Of a stretch of 47,475 bases of DNA, positions 1-8,300 are shown piece after piece. The notes under the pieces were generated by a model, which worked only from the letters and a program-made list of their open reading frames with translations, was not told the origin of the DNA and did not search any database. The position numbers and the translations under genes are program-made. The DNA lies in the NCBI GenBank assembly GCA_965230635.1, contig CBDDLJ010000017.1:1-47475 (forward strand), in the 5' to 3' direction. Source of the stretch: CBDDLJ01 sp965230635 (GTDB lineage: Bacteria > Pseudomonadota > Gammaproteobacteria > UBA1113). Positions within the stretch are counted from its first letter, which is position 1. Each line of letters opens with the position of its first letter.

Positions 1-143
1 TAAAAGAAGTGTCTATTCATCAAACGGCATTGATCAGTTGGGAATACCAAGGAATACCCAATGACCCAATTGCTCGTTGGCGAAATTATAATGGATTTAA
101 GGTAACACGATATGATGTTAGCACAAGAGCAAAAGGAGGTTGA
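1..143 (+). CDS. virB8: VirB8-family T4SS inner-membrane protein, C-terminal end only
   Basis: The window opens inside a gene whose last 46 codons (reading from base 3) end in TGA at 141-143. The residues ALISWEYQGIP, then DPIARWRNYNGFKVTRYDV, match the end of the periplasmic VirB8 domain, where a last beta strand is followed by a conserved NP.GF-type segment. VirB8 proteins are bitopic inner-membrane components that bridge the VirB9/VirB10 core complex and the inner-membrane platform. The identity is supported by the virB9, virB10 and virB11 genes that follow directly. The start and the membrane anchor lie outside the window. Confidence 0.8.
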   Translation, partial: KEVSIHQTALISWEYQGIPNDPIARWRNYNGFKVTRYDVSTRAKGG

Positions 144-145
144 AC

Positions 146-919
146 ATGTTCATAAAAATGATAGTTATTTATCCTGTGGCATTATTACTAACCTTGTTGC
201 TGAGTATGAAGTTGGTTTTTGCTGAAAATATTGCTGAGAATAGTAAGCATGATAGTCGAATACGGCAAGTTCAATACCGCGAACAAGATGTGATTACGCT
301 ATCTGTTCCAATTTACATTACCATGCAAGTAGAATTAGGAGAAAATGAAAACATTCTCGCTGTTGAAAGTGGTGATGCATCGACTTGGTCATTGCACGTT
401 CCGGATAAATTTTCTAATCGATTTTTTATTAAACCCACGCAAGAAGGCTCTTTGACAAATTTAACCGTGCTAACTCAGCAACATACTTATTATTTTTCAT
501 TACAGAGTAAAGAGAAAAATAGTGCAGCAGTATATGGTTTGAAAATAAATCTTCCTAAGGACAATCGCTTATTAAAATTGCCTTTATCACAAGCAGAGTT
601 TATTCCAAAGAGCATAAAAAACATTCACTATCGTTACCATGGCGCTCGATATTTATTGCCAGAGACGGTATTTGATGACGGTAAATTCACTTATTTTAAA
701 ATGCACTCTAACCAGCGTGTTCCAGCAGTGTTTGCTGTAGATAATAGTAATGGCAATGAATCTATTGTAAATGTGCAGAAACAAGGCGATGTTATTATTG
801 CTAAACGCATAGCACCGCAGTGGACACTGAGAGATGGTGATAAAGTGCTTAGCTTGTTTAATGAAAACAATATTATGGAGATCAACGGATATGATAAAAA
901 AAACAGAAGACAGAGATAA
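146..919 (+). CDS. virB9: VirB9/TrbG/CagX-family T4SS outer-membrane core protein
   Basis: A 257-residue protein. The ATG at 146 is chosen because AAAGGAGG at 132-139 lies 6 bases upstream; a TTG two codons earlier would be too close. Residues 1-26 form a signal peptide ending in LVFA. The N-terminal half (RIRQVQYREQDVITL, then a strand-rich stretch with LAVESGD and FIKPTQEG) is the VirB9 periplasmic lobe. The C-terminal half (YHGARYLLPETVFDDG, FTYFKM, VPAVFAV, VIIAKRIAPQWTLRDG) is the domain that packs with VirB7 and VirB10 in the outer-membrane core ring. It starts just after virB8 and its last 29 bases overlap the start of virB10, as expected for a coupled virB operon. No virB7 lipoprotein gene is visible in the window. 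Confidence 0.88.
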   Translation: MFIKMIVIYPVALLLTLLLSMKLVFAENIAENSKHDSRIRQVQYREQDVITLSVPIYITMQVELGENENILAVESGDASTWSLHVPDKFSNRFFIKPTQEGSLTNLTVLTQQHTYYFSLQSKEKNSAAVYGLKINLPKDNRLLKLPLSQAEFIPKSIKNIHYRYHGARYLLPETVFDDGKFTYFKMHSNQRVPAVFAVDNSNGNESIVNVQKQGDVIIAKRIAPQWTLRDGDKVLSLFNENNIMEINGYDKKNRRQR

Positions 920-1959
920 TGTAACTGATAGGGAAATTTCAGCGATTCCAGAAAATTATGTGCGAGAAAAAGCTAACACGTTGAGTTGGTCAGTGATTGC
1001 TTGGTTTTTTTTTTGCATTATTAACCCTTTTTTGGTTTGTTTTTTTCAGTCACTCATCGACTGAAAAAATAAATAGCAAAAAATCCACACAAAAAAGAGT
1101 AGGAAATATATCTATGAAACGCGATGAAACTTTAGTAGCTAACTTAGAAAAATTAAAAGCATTGGATTTTGCTAAAGCAGTTGAAAAGCATGATATACAA
1201 GCGCCAACTAATGTTCAAAGTGCGCAAATAAGTTACGCTATGACTGATTCAGCGTTAAACCAGTCAAGTAAAATAGAGCAAGCGAGAATCGCAGCACCGT
1301 CAAATATGTTAACTCAAAAGCTATCAGATACTTCTGCTGGTGTGACAATGGCAGTTCAGGCAAAGAAAATTTCACATCCAGAGGTAACGCTTGCGGAAGG
1401 AGAATTAATTCCCGCTGTTTTAGAAACAGCTATTAGCTCTGAATTAGTTGGTTCAGTGCGTGCCATTGTCACTGAGTCAGTATATGCCTTTAGCGGTAAG
1501 CGAGTACTGATACCAGCAGGAAGTCGTTTATTAGGTGATTACAAACAAGCCAGTACGTTAGGTCAAAAACGTGTTTATATTATTTGGCAGCGAGTATTAC
1601 GACCAGATGGAGTCAGTATTGAATTAAACAGTCCAAGTACAGACCGTATGGGACGAATCGGAGAAGCGGCCAATTATACGGATAGCCATTTTTTTGCCCG
1701 ATTTGGCGAGGCTATTTTATTATCATTTATCAGTGCAGGAAGTAGTGCAGTCAATGTGTCAGCAAATGATGAATACAATGCAATGCAGGCATATCGAGAG
1801 TCGATTGCACAATCATTAGCAGCCACAGCGAATGATACGTTAAAAGATAGGCACTTAACAACGCCAACATTGCATGTCCATCAAGGAACACAATTAAATG
1901 TATTGGTTGCAAAAGATATTAGCTTTCAGCGTGTATTAGAGGAAATGCGCAATGAGTAA
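891..1959 (+). CDS. virB10: VirB10/TrbI-family T4SS core protein, reading frame broken at a T10 run
   Basis: VirB10 spans the inner membrane and the periplasm and inserts in the outer membrane. Reading starts at ATG 891 (MIKKTEDRDN...) and is open in that frame only to 1064. From about 1005 the continuation is in the next frame and runs to TAA at 1957-1959. The change falls in ten consecutive T at 1005-1014; with nine T the product would be continuous, about 355 residues. The joined protein has a cytoplasmic N-terminus of about 32 residues, a membrane helix (LSWSVIAW then FFFALLTLFWFVFF), a linker and the VirB10 C-terminal domain (ELIPAVLETAI, GKRVLIPAGSRLLGDY, GRIGEAANYTDSHFFARFGEA). The domain looks intact, so either transcriptional slippage restores the frame, or the gene is newly dead, or the base is a sequencing error. 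The stop overlaps the start of virB11 by 8 bases. Confidence 0.82.
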
Positions 1960-2941
1960 GTATCAATCAGGTATTACAGGCTATTTATCGCCTCTTATGC
2001 CGTGGTTAAGCAATCCATTGGTCACAGAAATATGCTTAACTGAACCTAAACAATTATGGATCGAAGAAAGTCAACAGTTTAAACAAGTGAAAAGTATCGC
2101 ATTAGATAGCGATTATTTGCATTATTTTTCACAAATAGTGGCACGCTACAACAATAAAGTACTATTTTCACAACAACCTTTATTATCAGGTGAGTTGCCT
2201 GATGGTAGTCGTATTCAATTAGTTATTCCACCAATCAGTAAAACGATAGCCTTTGTTATTAGAAAGCATACAACATTGACATCGACTTTGATAGATTTTG
2301 AAAGAAATAATTTTTTTCAAAGTAATAACAAGCCTTCACTATGGAAAGATGAACTGTCTAACTTGTACCGGACAAAATGTTATTATCAATTTATTCAAAC
2401 GGCTATATTGGCACGAAAAAATATATTGATTGCAGGTAAAACAGCTAGTGGAAAGACAACTTTTATGAATGCCTGTCTTGCTGCAATTCCTGTGCATGAG
2501 CGGATTTTACTACTAGAAGACACGCAGGAGCTGAAATGCTCGCAACCTAATCAGTTGCGTTTATTAAGTAATGCACGTTTAGCAATAGATATGAGGCAAT
2601 TATTAAAAGCTTGTCTGCGACTGCGTCCGGATAGAATATTAATTGGAGAGATAAGAGGCCCAGAAATATTGGATTTTTTAAGTGCTTGTGGTACTGGGCA
2701 TGAAGGTGGTATTGCAACCATTCATGCTGGCAGTTTGCCTATGGTATGGATGCGGCTGATGCAATTATATAAACAAAACAATGTGCCTGCTATGCAAGAT
2801 AGGGATGTTTTGCGAGAATTGCAACTTGTCGTGGATGTCATTGTATTAATGGAAAATACTAAGGAGGGAAGACGTTTAAGCAATATTTATTATAAGGAAG
2901 TCGATTATCATCATGAGAGTCCATTCTCCAATATCAGTTGA
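1952..2941 (+). CDS. virB11: VirB11-family T4SS ATPase
   Basis: A 329-residue secretion ATPase of the VirB11/PilT class, expected to work as a hexamer at the cytoplasmic face of the T4SS and to power substrate transfer or pilus steps. Visible motifs: Walker A GKTASGKTT (162-170), Asp box ILLLEDTQEL (185-194), Walker B RILIGEIRG (228-236) and His box GTGHEGGIATIHAG (247-260). The N-terminal domain (1-130) carries GELPDGSRIQL, which is typical of the family. The length is normal. The ATG at 1952 overlaps the virB10 stop. In many clusters, including Legionella lvh, virD4 follows; here an unrelated small secreted protein follows, so the coupling protein must be elsewhere or missing. Confidence 0.93.
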   Translation: MSKYQSGITGYLSPLMPWLSNPLVTEICLTEPKQLWIEESQQFKQVKSIALDSDYLHYFSQIVARYNNKVLFSQQPLLSGELPDGSRIQLVIPPISKTIAFVIRKHTTLTSTLIDFERNNFFQSNNKPSLWKDELSNLYRTKCYYQFIQTAILARKNILIAGKTASGKTTFMNACLAAIPVHERILLLEDTQELKCSQPNQLRLLSNARLAIDMRQLLKACLRLRPDRILIGEIRGPEILDFLSACGTGHEGGIATIHAGSLPMVWMRLMQLYKQNNVPAMQDRDVLRELQLVVDVIVLMENTKEGRRLSNIYYKEVDYHHESPFSNIS

Positions 2942-2973
2942 AGAATGGATTTTTTGAACTTAAGGAGAGAAAA

Positions 2974-3432
2974 ATGCAGTTCAATAAATTATTTAATAAA
3001 GTCGTATTAACTTTGGGGTTATTAACCAGTGTACCTATTATGGCAAGCCCTTGTAATAATACATCGATAGAAATCTATAATCAGACAGAAACACCGTTAA
3101 CGGTGGTAAATAATGAAACCATGGGAAATACTATTATGGAAAACATAGGTGAAAATGATGTTATTCCAGCAAATGGACAGCGTTTGGTGAAAGTTTTTTC
3201 TGGCCCAGGTACTTATGGTAATGCCAAAGGTGTTATTACTTTGATAAACCGTCATGATGAAATGGCAGATATTAATCATAAATTTATTTCATTAAAATTT
3301 GATTTTAGTAGTCAATTTGGCGTGACATGTTCTCGTCAAGCTGAAGTGCTCAATGCAAATAGCAAAGAATATTCAGCTTATCTTATTTCAGGTTATTCTG
3401 ATAATGTGAAACTGTTTATTGTTGGAAAGTAG
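2974..3432 (+). CDS. small secreted protein of unknown function
   Basis: I do not recognise this 152-residue protein. The ATG at 2974 has TAAGGAGAG at 2961-2969, an excellent ribosome binding site. Residues 1-25 are a clear Sec signal peptide (KLFNKVVLTLGLLTSVPIMA, cleavage before SPCNN). The mature part is predicted beta-rich and has only two cysteines, one near the new N-terminus (SPCNN) and one late (VTCSRQ), which could form a single disulfide in the periplasm or outside. It lies 32 bases behind virB11 and is closed by a strong hairpin, so it may be the last gene of the virB transcription unit. A role as a T4SS surface component or exported protein is inference from position only. Confidence 0.7.
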   Translation: MQFNKLFNKVVLTLGLLTSVPIMASPCNNTSIEIYNQTETPLTVVNNETMGNTIMENIGENDVIPANGQRLVKVFSGPGTYGNAKGVITLINRHDEMADINHKFISLKFDFSSQFGVTCSRQAEVLNANSKEYSAYLISGYSDNVKLFIVGK

Positions 3433-3439
3433 GTGTAGA

Positions 3440-3469
3440 AATAATTGGGCGTTATAACGCCCAATTATT
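3440..3469 (+). terminator. perfect inverted repeat after the virB operon
   Basis: AATAATTGGGCGTTA is followed at once by its exact complement, giving a 15-bp perfect palindrome 7 bases after the stop of the small secreted protein. It is followed by only a short T stretch (TTGTTT), so it may work as an intrinsic terminator or as a bidirectional RNA end. Its place after the last virB-linked gene supports the terminator reading. Confidence 0.65.
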
Positions 3470-3643
3470 GTTTGCATAAAATAACTAAGCAGTCCTTATT
3501 AAATGCTGTATCAATTTTTAAATAATCATTTTCTATTATGCTGTAATGCTATTGCATTGTTAGTTTACATTGTGTTAGTATCGCTTAAAAAAATATTGCT
3601 GCTTGTTGATAATAGCAGCCAATAAATCTCGAAATAGGGATAA

Positions 3644-4138
3644 ATAGTTATAAATCATTATGATAACAAGCAAATAAAGCGAGACGATCAAGAAATAATG
3701 CCAGGATTTTGCTATTGCATTCGACATCTTGATTTTAATCAACCAAGCTGTGTTGATTGTTTGACTATCTTTTTGTCAGCAAGGTATTTATGTGCTTTAG
3801 TGAGGTATTTAAGTAATCAAGCTGAATATAACCGAATGATATTAGGTTAAATAATTGTGGTAACAACGGGCCTTTTTGATGCAGAGGGAAGCTATACGAG
3901 TAAAATTAAAGCCAGTCCTGGACGAGAGATAAACGTGTCGAATAATAATCGATTTGTCATTGATACTCGACGCATGCCATATAACAACTTTGAGCATGTT
4001 GATATGAATGATCGAACAAAACTCACTTTAGCTAACGTTATTAGCGTAGCTAGAAAATTAATTGTGATGCCTTATAATGATATAGCTGAGGTATCTATTG
4101 AGTATAGGGCACTTTTGCTAATCCTACTCAATATGTAA
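3644..4138 (+). pseudogene. copy 1 of the tandem paralog family, decayed remnant
   Basis: From 3644 the reading frame gives CVDCLTIFLSARYLCALVRY, clearly homologous to copies 2 and 3 (LSAKYLCALV in both). It stops at the TAA 3848-3850. The equivalent of the next 20 or so residues of copy 2 is missing, and the match resumes in another frame from about 3857 (GLFDAEGSYTSKIKAS, NRFVIDTRRMPYNNFEHVD, VISVARKLIVMPYND), ending at TAA 4136-4138. The whole C-terminal half, including the glycine-rich membrane segment, is absent. This is a dead copy, truncated and internally deleted, lying directly before intact copy 2. A possible promoter (TTGCAT at 3552-3557, TAGTAT at 3576-3581) survives upstream. Confidence 0.75.
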
Positions 4139-4199
4139 TTAGTCAAGTAGAGGAAGATCACCAAGGTGATATTGGTCTGAACAAAAGAGGAGAAAGATA

Positions 4200-5519
4200 A
4201 TGTATAATAATGATGAAGAAATTGATGCATCAGGGCGGGAGGAGATAAGGCTTGCAACCCAACAAATGATGGCAAAACTTTATAATCAAGTTCAGCTTGT
4301 CAATTTTGACGAGGAAAAATGTGTTGATTATTTAAATACTATTTTGTCAGCAAAGTATTTGTGTGCTTTAGTGACTTATATTAGCAATAAGGGTGATTAT
4401 CATCGAATGGTGTTAGATAGACAAGCTGTCACATTAAATGGTGAGGACATAGGATTGCACGAGTGTGATGACAATGGCCTTTTTGATGCAGATGGAAATT
4501 ATGCTGTAAACGCTACAGTTAGCACAGGACTAGGAGCAAAAGTGCTTATTGGTAACAATCGATTTGTCATTGATACTCTACGGATGCCATATAATAATTT
4601 TCAGGGTTTTGATATCAATGATCGGACAAAACTTATTTTAGCTGGTGTTATTAGTGCAGCTAAAAAGTTAATTGTAATGCCCTATGCGAATCTAGGTGCG
4701 TCAACTGCTGCGCATCAAGATTTAGTTAATTTTGTCGGAGAAACGCATCCTTTAACAGAAGATGAGCAAGAAGAGATTACTGCCAAGTGCGCTAAAATTA
4801 ATAGGATAATTGAAAATATTCCAGAACAGCAGAATTTAAAGCAATTAACATTCAAGCATGGCAAATTAACTAATAATAGTCGTAGCTTTTTGATGCAGAA
4901 GTTAATCTCCGCTGAAGAAGCTTGTCAACAAGTTAAGTTACCTGATTGCCTTAACCCCAGCTTTTATCAGAGAAACAAAAGTCTTATTCACAAAGCTCTT
5001 GTTGGCTCGATTATTTCTCTAGGATTGGGTGGGCTTAGTCTTGCACTTCTCATGACACCAGCTTTTAGCGTGGGTGCAACCACTTTGGCTTTAGCGCATG
5101 CTAAGCTTTTTTTGGCTTTGAAGATAGCATCTGGAATAGTAACTAGTAGTGGTGGTGTTGGTACCTGTGCTTCAGGGGGGATCATTATTTATGAAGAAAT
5201 AAATCCAGTAGATATTCAAGCCACGATACTGTCTAACCAAGCTATTGGGCTCATAAAATATTGTTATTCATTTCTAGAAACTGAGATAGCAGATCATCCA
5301 GAGCCTCGTGTAGCAAGTGCTAGCAATGAACTGCTCTTAGAAAGCTCCAGAGAAGGAATAAATACGGTTCCGCTGAGTCAAGCGCAATTGCTAAATGAAA
5401 CAGGTATGTTTGCTGCAAGTTCTTCTACCGGGAGGCTTCGACAAAGAAATACTTCTACGACGAAAAGTCAGAATCAGCCTCAGCAAAATGGAGTTGAAAT
5501 GCAATTGAAACGCCAGTAA
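4200..5519 (+). CDS. copy 2 of the tandem paralog family, intact; candidate T4SS substrate
   Basis: I do not recognise the family. The protein has 439 residues; the ATG at 4200 is preceded by AGAGGAGAAAG, a good ribosome binding site. Residues 1-75 are helical (MMAKLYNQVQLVNF, LSAKYLCALV). Residues 76-165 look like a mixed domain (VTLNGEDIGL, NGLFDADGNY, RFVIDTLRMPYNNFQGFD). Residues 170-260 are helical and charged. Residues 265-331 form one or two glycine- and alanine-rich hydrophobic segments able to enter a membrane. The tail (about 380-439) is polar, rich in Ser, Thr, Gln and Asn, and ends in basic residues. No signal peptide is seen. A membrane-active hairpin, a polar C-terminal tail, a multicopy decaying family and adjacency to virB11 fit a type IV secreted effector, but this is inference. 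Confidence 0.75.
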   Translation: MYNNDEEIDASGREEIRLATQQMMAKLYNQVQLVNFDEEKCVDYLNTILSAKYLCALVTYISNKGDYHRMVLDRQAVTLNGEDIGLHECDDNGLFDADGNYAVNATVSTGLGAKVLIGNNRFVIDTLRMPYNNFQGFDINDRTKLILAGVISAAKKLIVMPYANLGASTAAHQDLVNFVGETHPLTEDEQEEITAKCAKINRIIENIPEQQNLKQLTFKHGKLTNNSRSFLMQKLISAEEACQQVKLPDCLNPSFYQRNKSLIHKALVGSIISLGLGGLSLALLMTPAFSVGATTLALAHAKLFLALKIASGIVTSSGGVGTCASGGIIIYEEINPVDIQATILSNQAIGLIKYCYSFLETEIADHPEPRVASASNELLLESSREGINTVPLSQAQLLNETGMFAASSSTGRLRQRNTSTTKSQNQPQQNGVEMQLKRQ

Positions 5520-5539
5520 GAAAATCAATGGAAGCTAAA

Positions 5540-5576
5540 GGCCATAATACTGTGATTCTATCTCAATATTATGGCC
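5540..5576. terminator. hairpin after paralog copy 2
   Basis: GGCCATAAT (5540-5548) pairs with ATTATGGCC (5568-5576), and the stem can extend inward with mismatches. No T run follows, so an intrinsic terminator is only possible. The rest of 5520-5844 holds no gene that I can see: it contains AT-rich sequence, the 10-mer GTGTTAGTAT at 5749-5758 that also occurs upstream of copy 1, and the ribosome binding site of copy 3. Confidence 0.4.
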
Positions 5577-5844
5577 AGTTTGATATAGTTGATTTATTGT
5601 CATCGTAACCTAAGCTGCGACTAAATAGTTCAAATAGTGACCAGAAGTTAATTTTTATACACTTTTCTAAGTCATTTATATGAATTTACGAAATTATTGT
5701 TAAATTTGATTTTTGGGTAGCGCTATGCAATATTCGCTTTAAAATGACGTGTTAGTATAGCCTATAGCCCATCAGAAAAGGTGTTAATAGTGTGTCCATA
5801 ATCAATGTCATGTATTCTTTAAGAAAAAATCGGAGGGAAGGATA

Positions 5845-7141
5845 GTGACAATATATAGAAAAGAAATGAGTGCTGCAGAGAAACAAGCCATAAAGATAAA
5901 AGACCAAGAAATGATGGCAAAGCTTTACCAGCAAATTCAGCTTTTTGATTTTAGTGAAGATTGCATTCATTATTTTACCGTATATTTATCAGCAAAGTAT
6001 TTATGTGCTTTAGTGAGGTATTTAACTAATCGGGCTGAATATGACCGAATGGTAAAGGATAGAGCGCTTGTCACATTAAATGGTGCTTACATAGGGCTGA
6101 ATCAGTGTGATAGCAGTGGTCTTTTTGATAAAGAGGGAAACTATACGGGTGAAATTAAAGTCAGCTCTGGTCGAGAGACAGATGTGCGTGTTGGAGATAA
6201 TCAATTTTTTCTTGATACGCAACGGATGCCATATAAGAATTTTCAGGGTTTTAATATCATGATCGAACAAAAATTATTTTATCGGGTGTTATTAGTGCAG
6301 CTGAAAAAATAATTATGAAGCCCTATAATACTATAGGAGCGGTATCAATTGATCATGAAACATTTACTGACTTTGTAAGAAAAACTGATCGTTTAACTAG
6401 AAATCAACAATTAAAAATTGCTACTAAATGCAGTAAGATTAATGAAATCATTGAAAATATTCCAGAAAAGTGGAATTTGAAAAAACTAACATTCCAGCAT
6501 AGTGAATTAACTAATCAGAGTCGTGCTTATTTAAAGAAGATGTTAATGTCTGCTGAGCAGGCGTGTAAAAAAGCTGTATTACCAAATTATTTGCAACCTA
6601 GTTTTTATGAAAGGAATAAGCGTCTTTTCGATAAGATTCTAGTAGGCTCGCTTGTTACGGCAGGAATTGGGGCGGGCGGTTTATTGATTACATATGGTAT
6701 TGTTAAGTCTTCTGGACTCGCCTGTTGGTTTGCAGCGCATACAAAGGTTGCAAAGCTTTGCTGGGGTGCGAAAATATTATCTAAAACAGCTATTGCTAGT
6801 GGTGGTCTTGATGCGTGGACTTCAGGTTCTGTTATTATTTATAAGGAATTAAATCCAAAAGATATTCAAGCTGCCATACAGCCTGCTGAAATCATTGGAC
6901 TCTTAAAACATGCTTATTCTTTTCTGGACACTGAAATAAAAGATCACCCAGAGCCATGCAGTATAAATACAGTTAACAAAAAAATAATAATCAAAAAAGT
7001 CAGGCAGAATTGTTAAGCAAACAAAGCACACTTACTGAAAAGTCCTCTGCTGAACTTAGACAAAGAAAAAGTCCTGCCGTTGGTCAATCAGGTAACCCTC
7101 AACCAGGTGATGTGTGTGATAATACTAAAAAGTTTAGGTGA
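5845..7141 (+). pseudogene. copy 3 of the tandem paralog family, broken by two frameshifts
   Basis: GTG at 5845 with CGGAGGGA at 5831-5838 starts a protein parallel to copy 2 (QEMMAKLYQQIQLFDF, LSAKYLCALVRYL, GLFDKEGNYTGEI, QRMPYKNFQGFN). Near 6260 one A is missing relative to copy 2 (ATCATGATC against ATCAATGATC), and the frame ends at 6312. The match continues in a second frame (DRTKIILSGVISAAEK, NIPEKWNLKKLTFQHSEL, glycine-rich hydrophobic segment, IIYKELNPKDIQAAI, DTEIKDHPEP). At the A7 run 6978-6984 a second A is missing; after it a third frame encodes the polar tail (SQAELLSKQSTL, ELRQRKSPAVGQSG) to TGA 7139-7141. The sequence is otherwise well kept over its whole length, so inactivation looks recent. 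Confidence 0.8.
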
Positions 7142-7193
7142 TAGAGAATATAATGGATTTTGTCATTATTAGCTAGGCAAACACGTGTGGGTT

Positions 7194-8291
7194 CTAAACA
7201 GAGTAACTTGTTTTAAGCGACTGCTGTCGGTCAAATTTTTCAAGTGCTAATTGGATCAGTTGATCAATTAATTCAGCATAGGACAGCCCACTGGCTTGCC
7301 ACATGCGCGGATACATGCTGATTTTAGTGAAACCAGGGATAGTGTTTAATTCATTGATATAAATTTTATCATTAGCAGTAAGAAAGCAATCGACTCTTGC
7401 CATGCCTGCACAATTCAATATACGAAATGCTTGAATAGCTATCTGTTGAATGGCTTTTGTTTGTGATTCCGTTAACTGCGCAGGTGTAATTAATTCGGCT
7501 CCATTTTCATCCAAATATTTTGCTTCGTAAGAGTAAAAGTCATGTTGTTTACTGGTGATAATTTCTCCAGGATAGGATGCTCTTGGATCGTTATTACCTA
7601 ATATGCCACATTCAATTTCTCGACCTTGAATCATTTCTTCAACGATGATCTTTTCGTCATATGTCATCGCGTGTTCAATCGCAGATAGTAACTCTTCTTT
7701 TCTCTTGACTTTTATAATGCCAACAGAAGATCCTAAATTAGCTGGCTTAATGAATAAAGGCATGCCGAGCTGGCTAATAATGCCATCGATGTTAATGTTT
7801 TCTAAATCTTCGTAGTGAAGTGTTTGCCAACGAGCTGTCGGTATATTTGCTTGGCTGAGCAAGCGTTTCATGACATCTTTATCCATACAGACAGCCGCAC
7901 TAAGCACATCAGCACCAACAAAAGGGATGCCCGCTAAGCGTAATAATCCTTGAATAGTGCCGTCTTCACCATTGCTACCATGTAACACGGGAAAAGCAAC
8001 ATCGATAAGTGGTTTTTGCTTTGGCTTGTCAGCTTTCAAATTAGCGTGCTTATTGGATGCTGTGAGAGCAACTAAATTATCAGGGTCACGTATGAGAGGT
8101 AGCTTAGATTGTTCTAAATTATCAGGCATTTGTTGTAAAAACCAAGCGCCATCATGGTCAATGGCAATGAGAGTAATATCATACTTATCGGTATTTATTG
8201 CAGAGATTACATTTTTTGCTGATATCAGTGATATTTCATGTTCAGCTGATTTTCCACCATATAAAATAGCAAGCTTGATTTTATTTTGCAT
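7194..8291 (-). CDS. ddl: D-alanine--D-alanine ligase
   Basis: An ATP-grasp enzyme of 365 residues that joins two D-Ala for peptidoglycan precursors in the cytoplasm. The N-terminus has the family signature LYGGKSAEHEISLISA, then HGSNGEDGTIQGLLRLAGIP with the conserved HGxxGEDG. The ATP-grasp core shows GMPLFIKPANLGSSVGI, IIVEEMIQGREIECGILG and the metal-binding INELNTIPGFTKISMYP near the end. The length resembles DdlA rather than the shorter DdlB. It is the last gene of a minus-strand operon after dapE (9-base gap), which pairs the making of D-Ala-D-Ala with that of diaminopimelate, both needed for the UDP-MurNAc-pentapeptide. Confidence 0.95.
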   Translation of the reverse strand: MQNKIKLAILYGGKSAEHEISLISAKNVISAINTDKYDITLIAIDHDGAWFLQQMPDNLEQSKLPLIRDPDNLVALTASNKHANLKADKPKQKPLIDVAFPVLHGSNGEDGTIQGLLRLAGIPFVGADVLSAAVCMDKDVMKRLLSQANIPTARWQTLHYEDLENINIDGIISQLGMPLFIKPANLGSSVGIIKVKRKEELLSAIEHAMTYDEKIIVEEMIQGREIECGILGNNDPRASYPGEIITSKQHDFYSYEAKYLDENGAELITPAQLTESQTKAIQQIAIQAFRILNCAGMARVDCFLTANDKIYINELNTIPGFTKISMYPRMWQASGLSYAELIDQLIQLALEKFDRQQSLKTSYSV

Positions 8292-8300
8292 AGTATGTCC

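Noticed and set aside
2938..2973. Upstream TTG start for the small secreted protein
   Set aside because: It would put 12 polar residues before a clean signal peptide; the strong ribosome binding site fits ATG 2974.
3440..3469. Palindrome as a regulator operator or attachment site
   Set aside because: Its place just after the last virB-linked stop and its stem length fit a transcript end better; no second copy is seen in the window.
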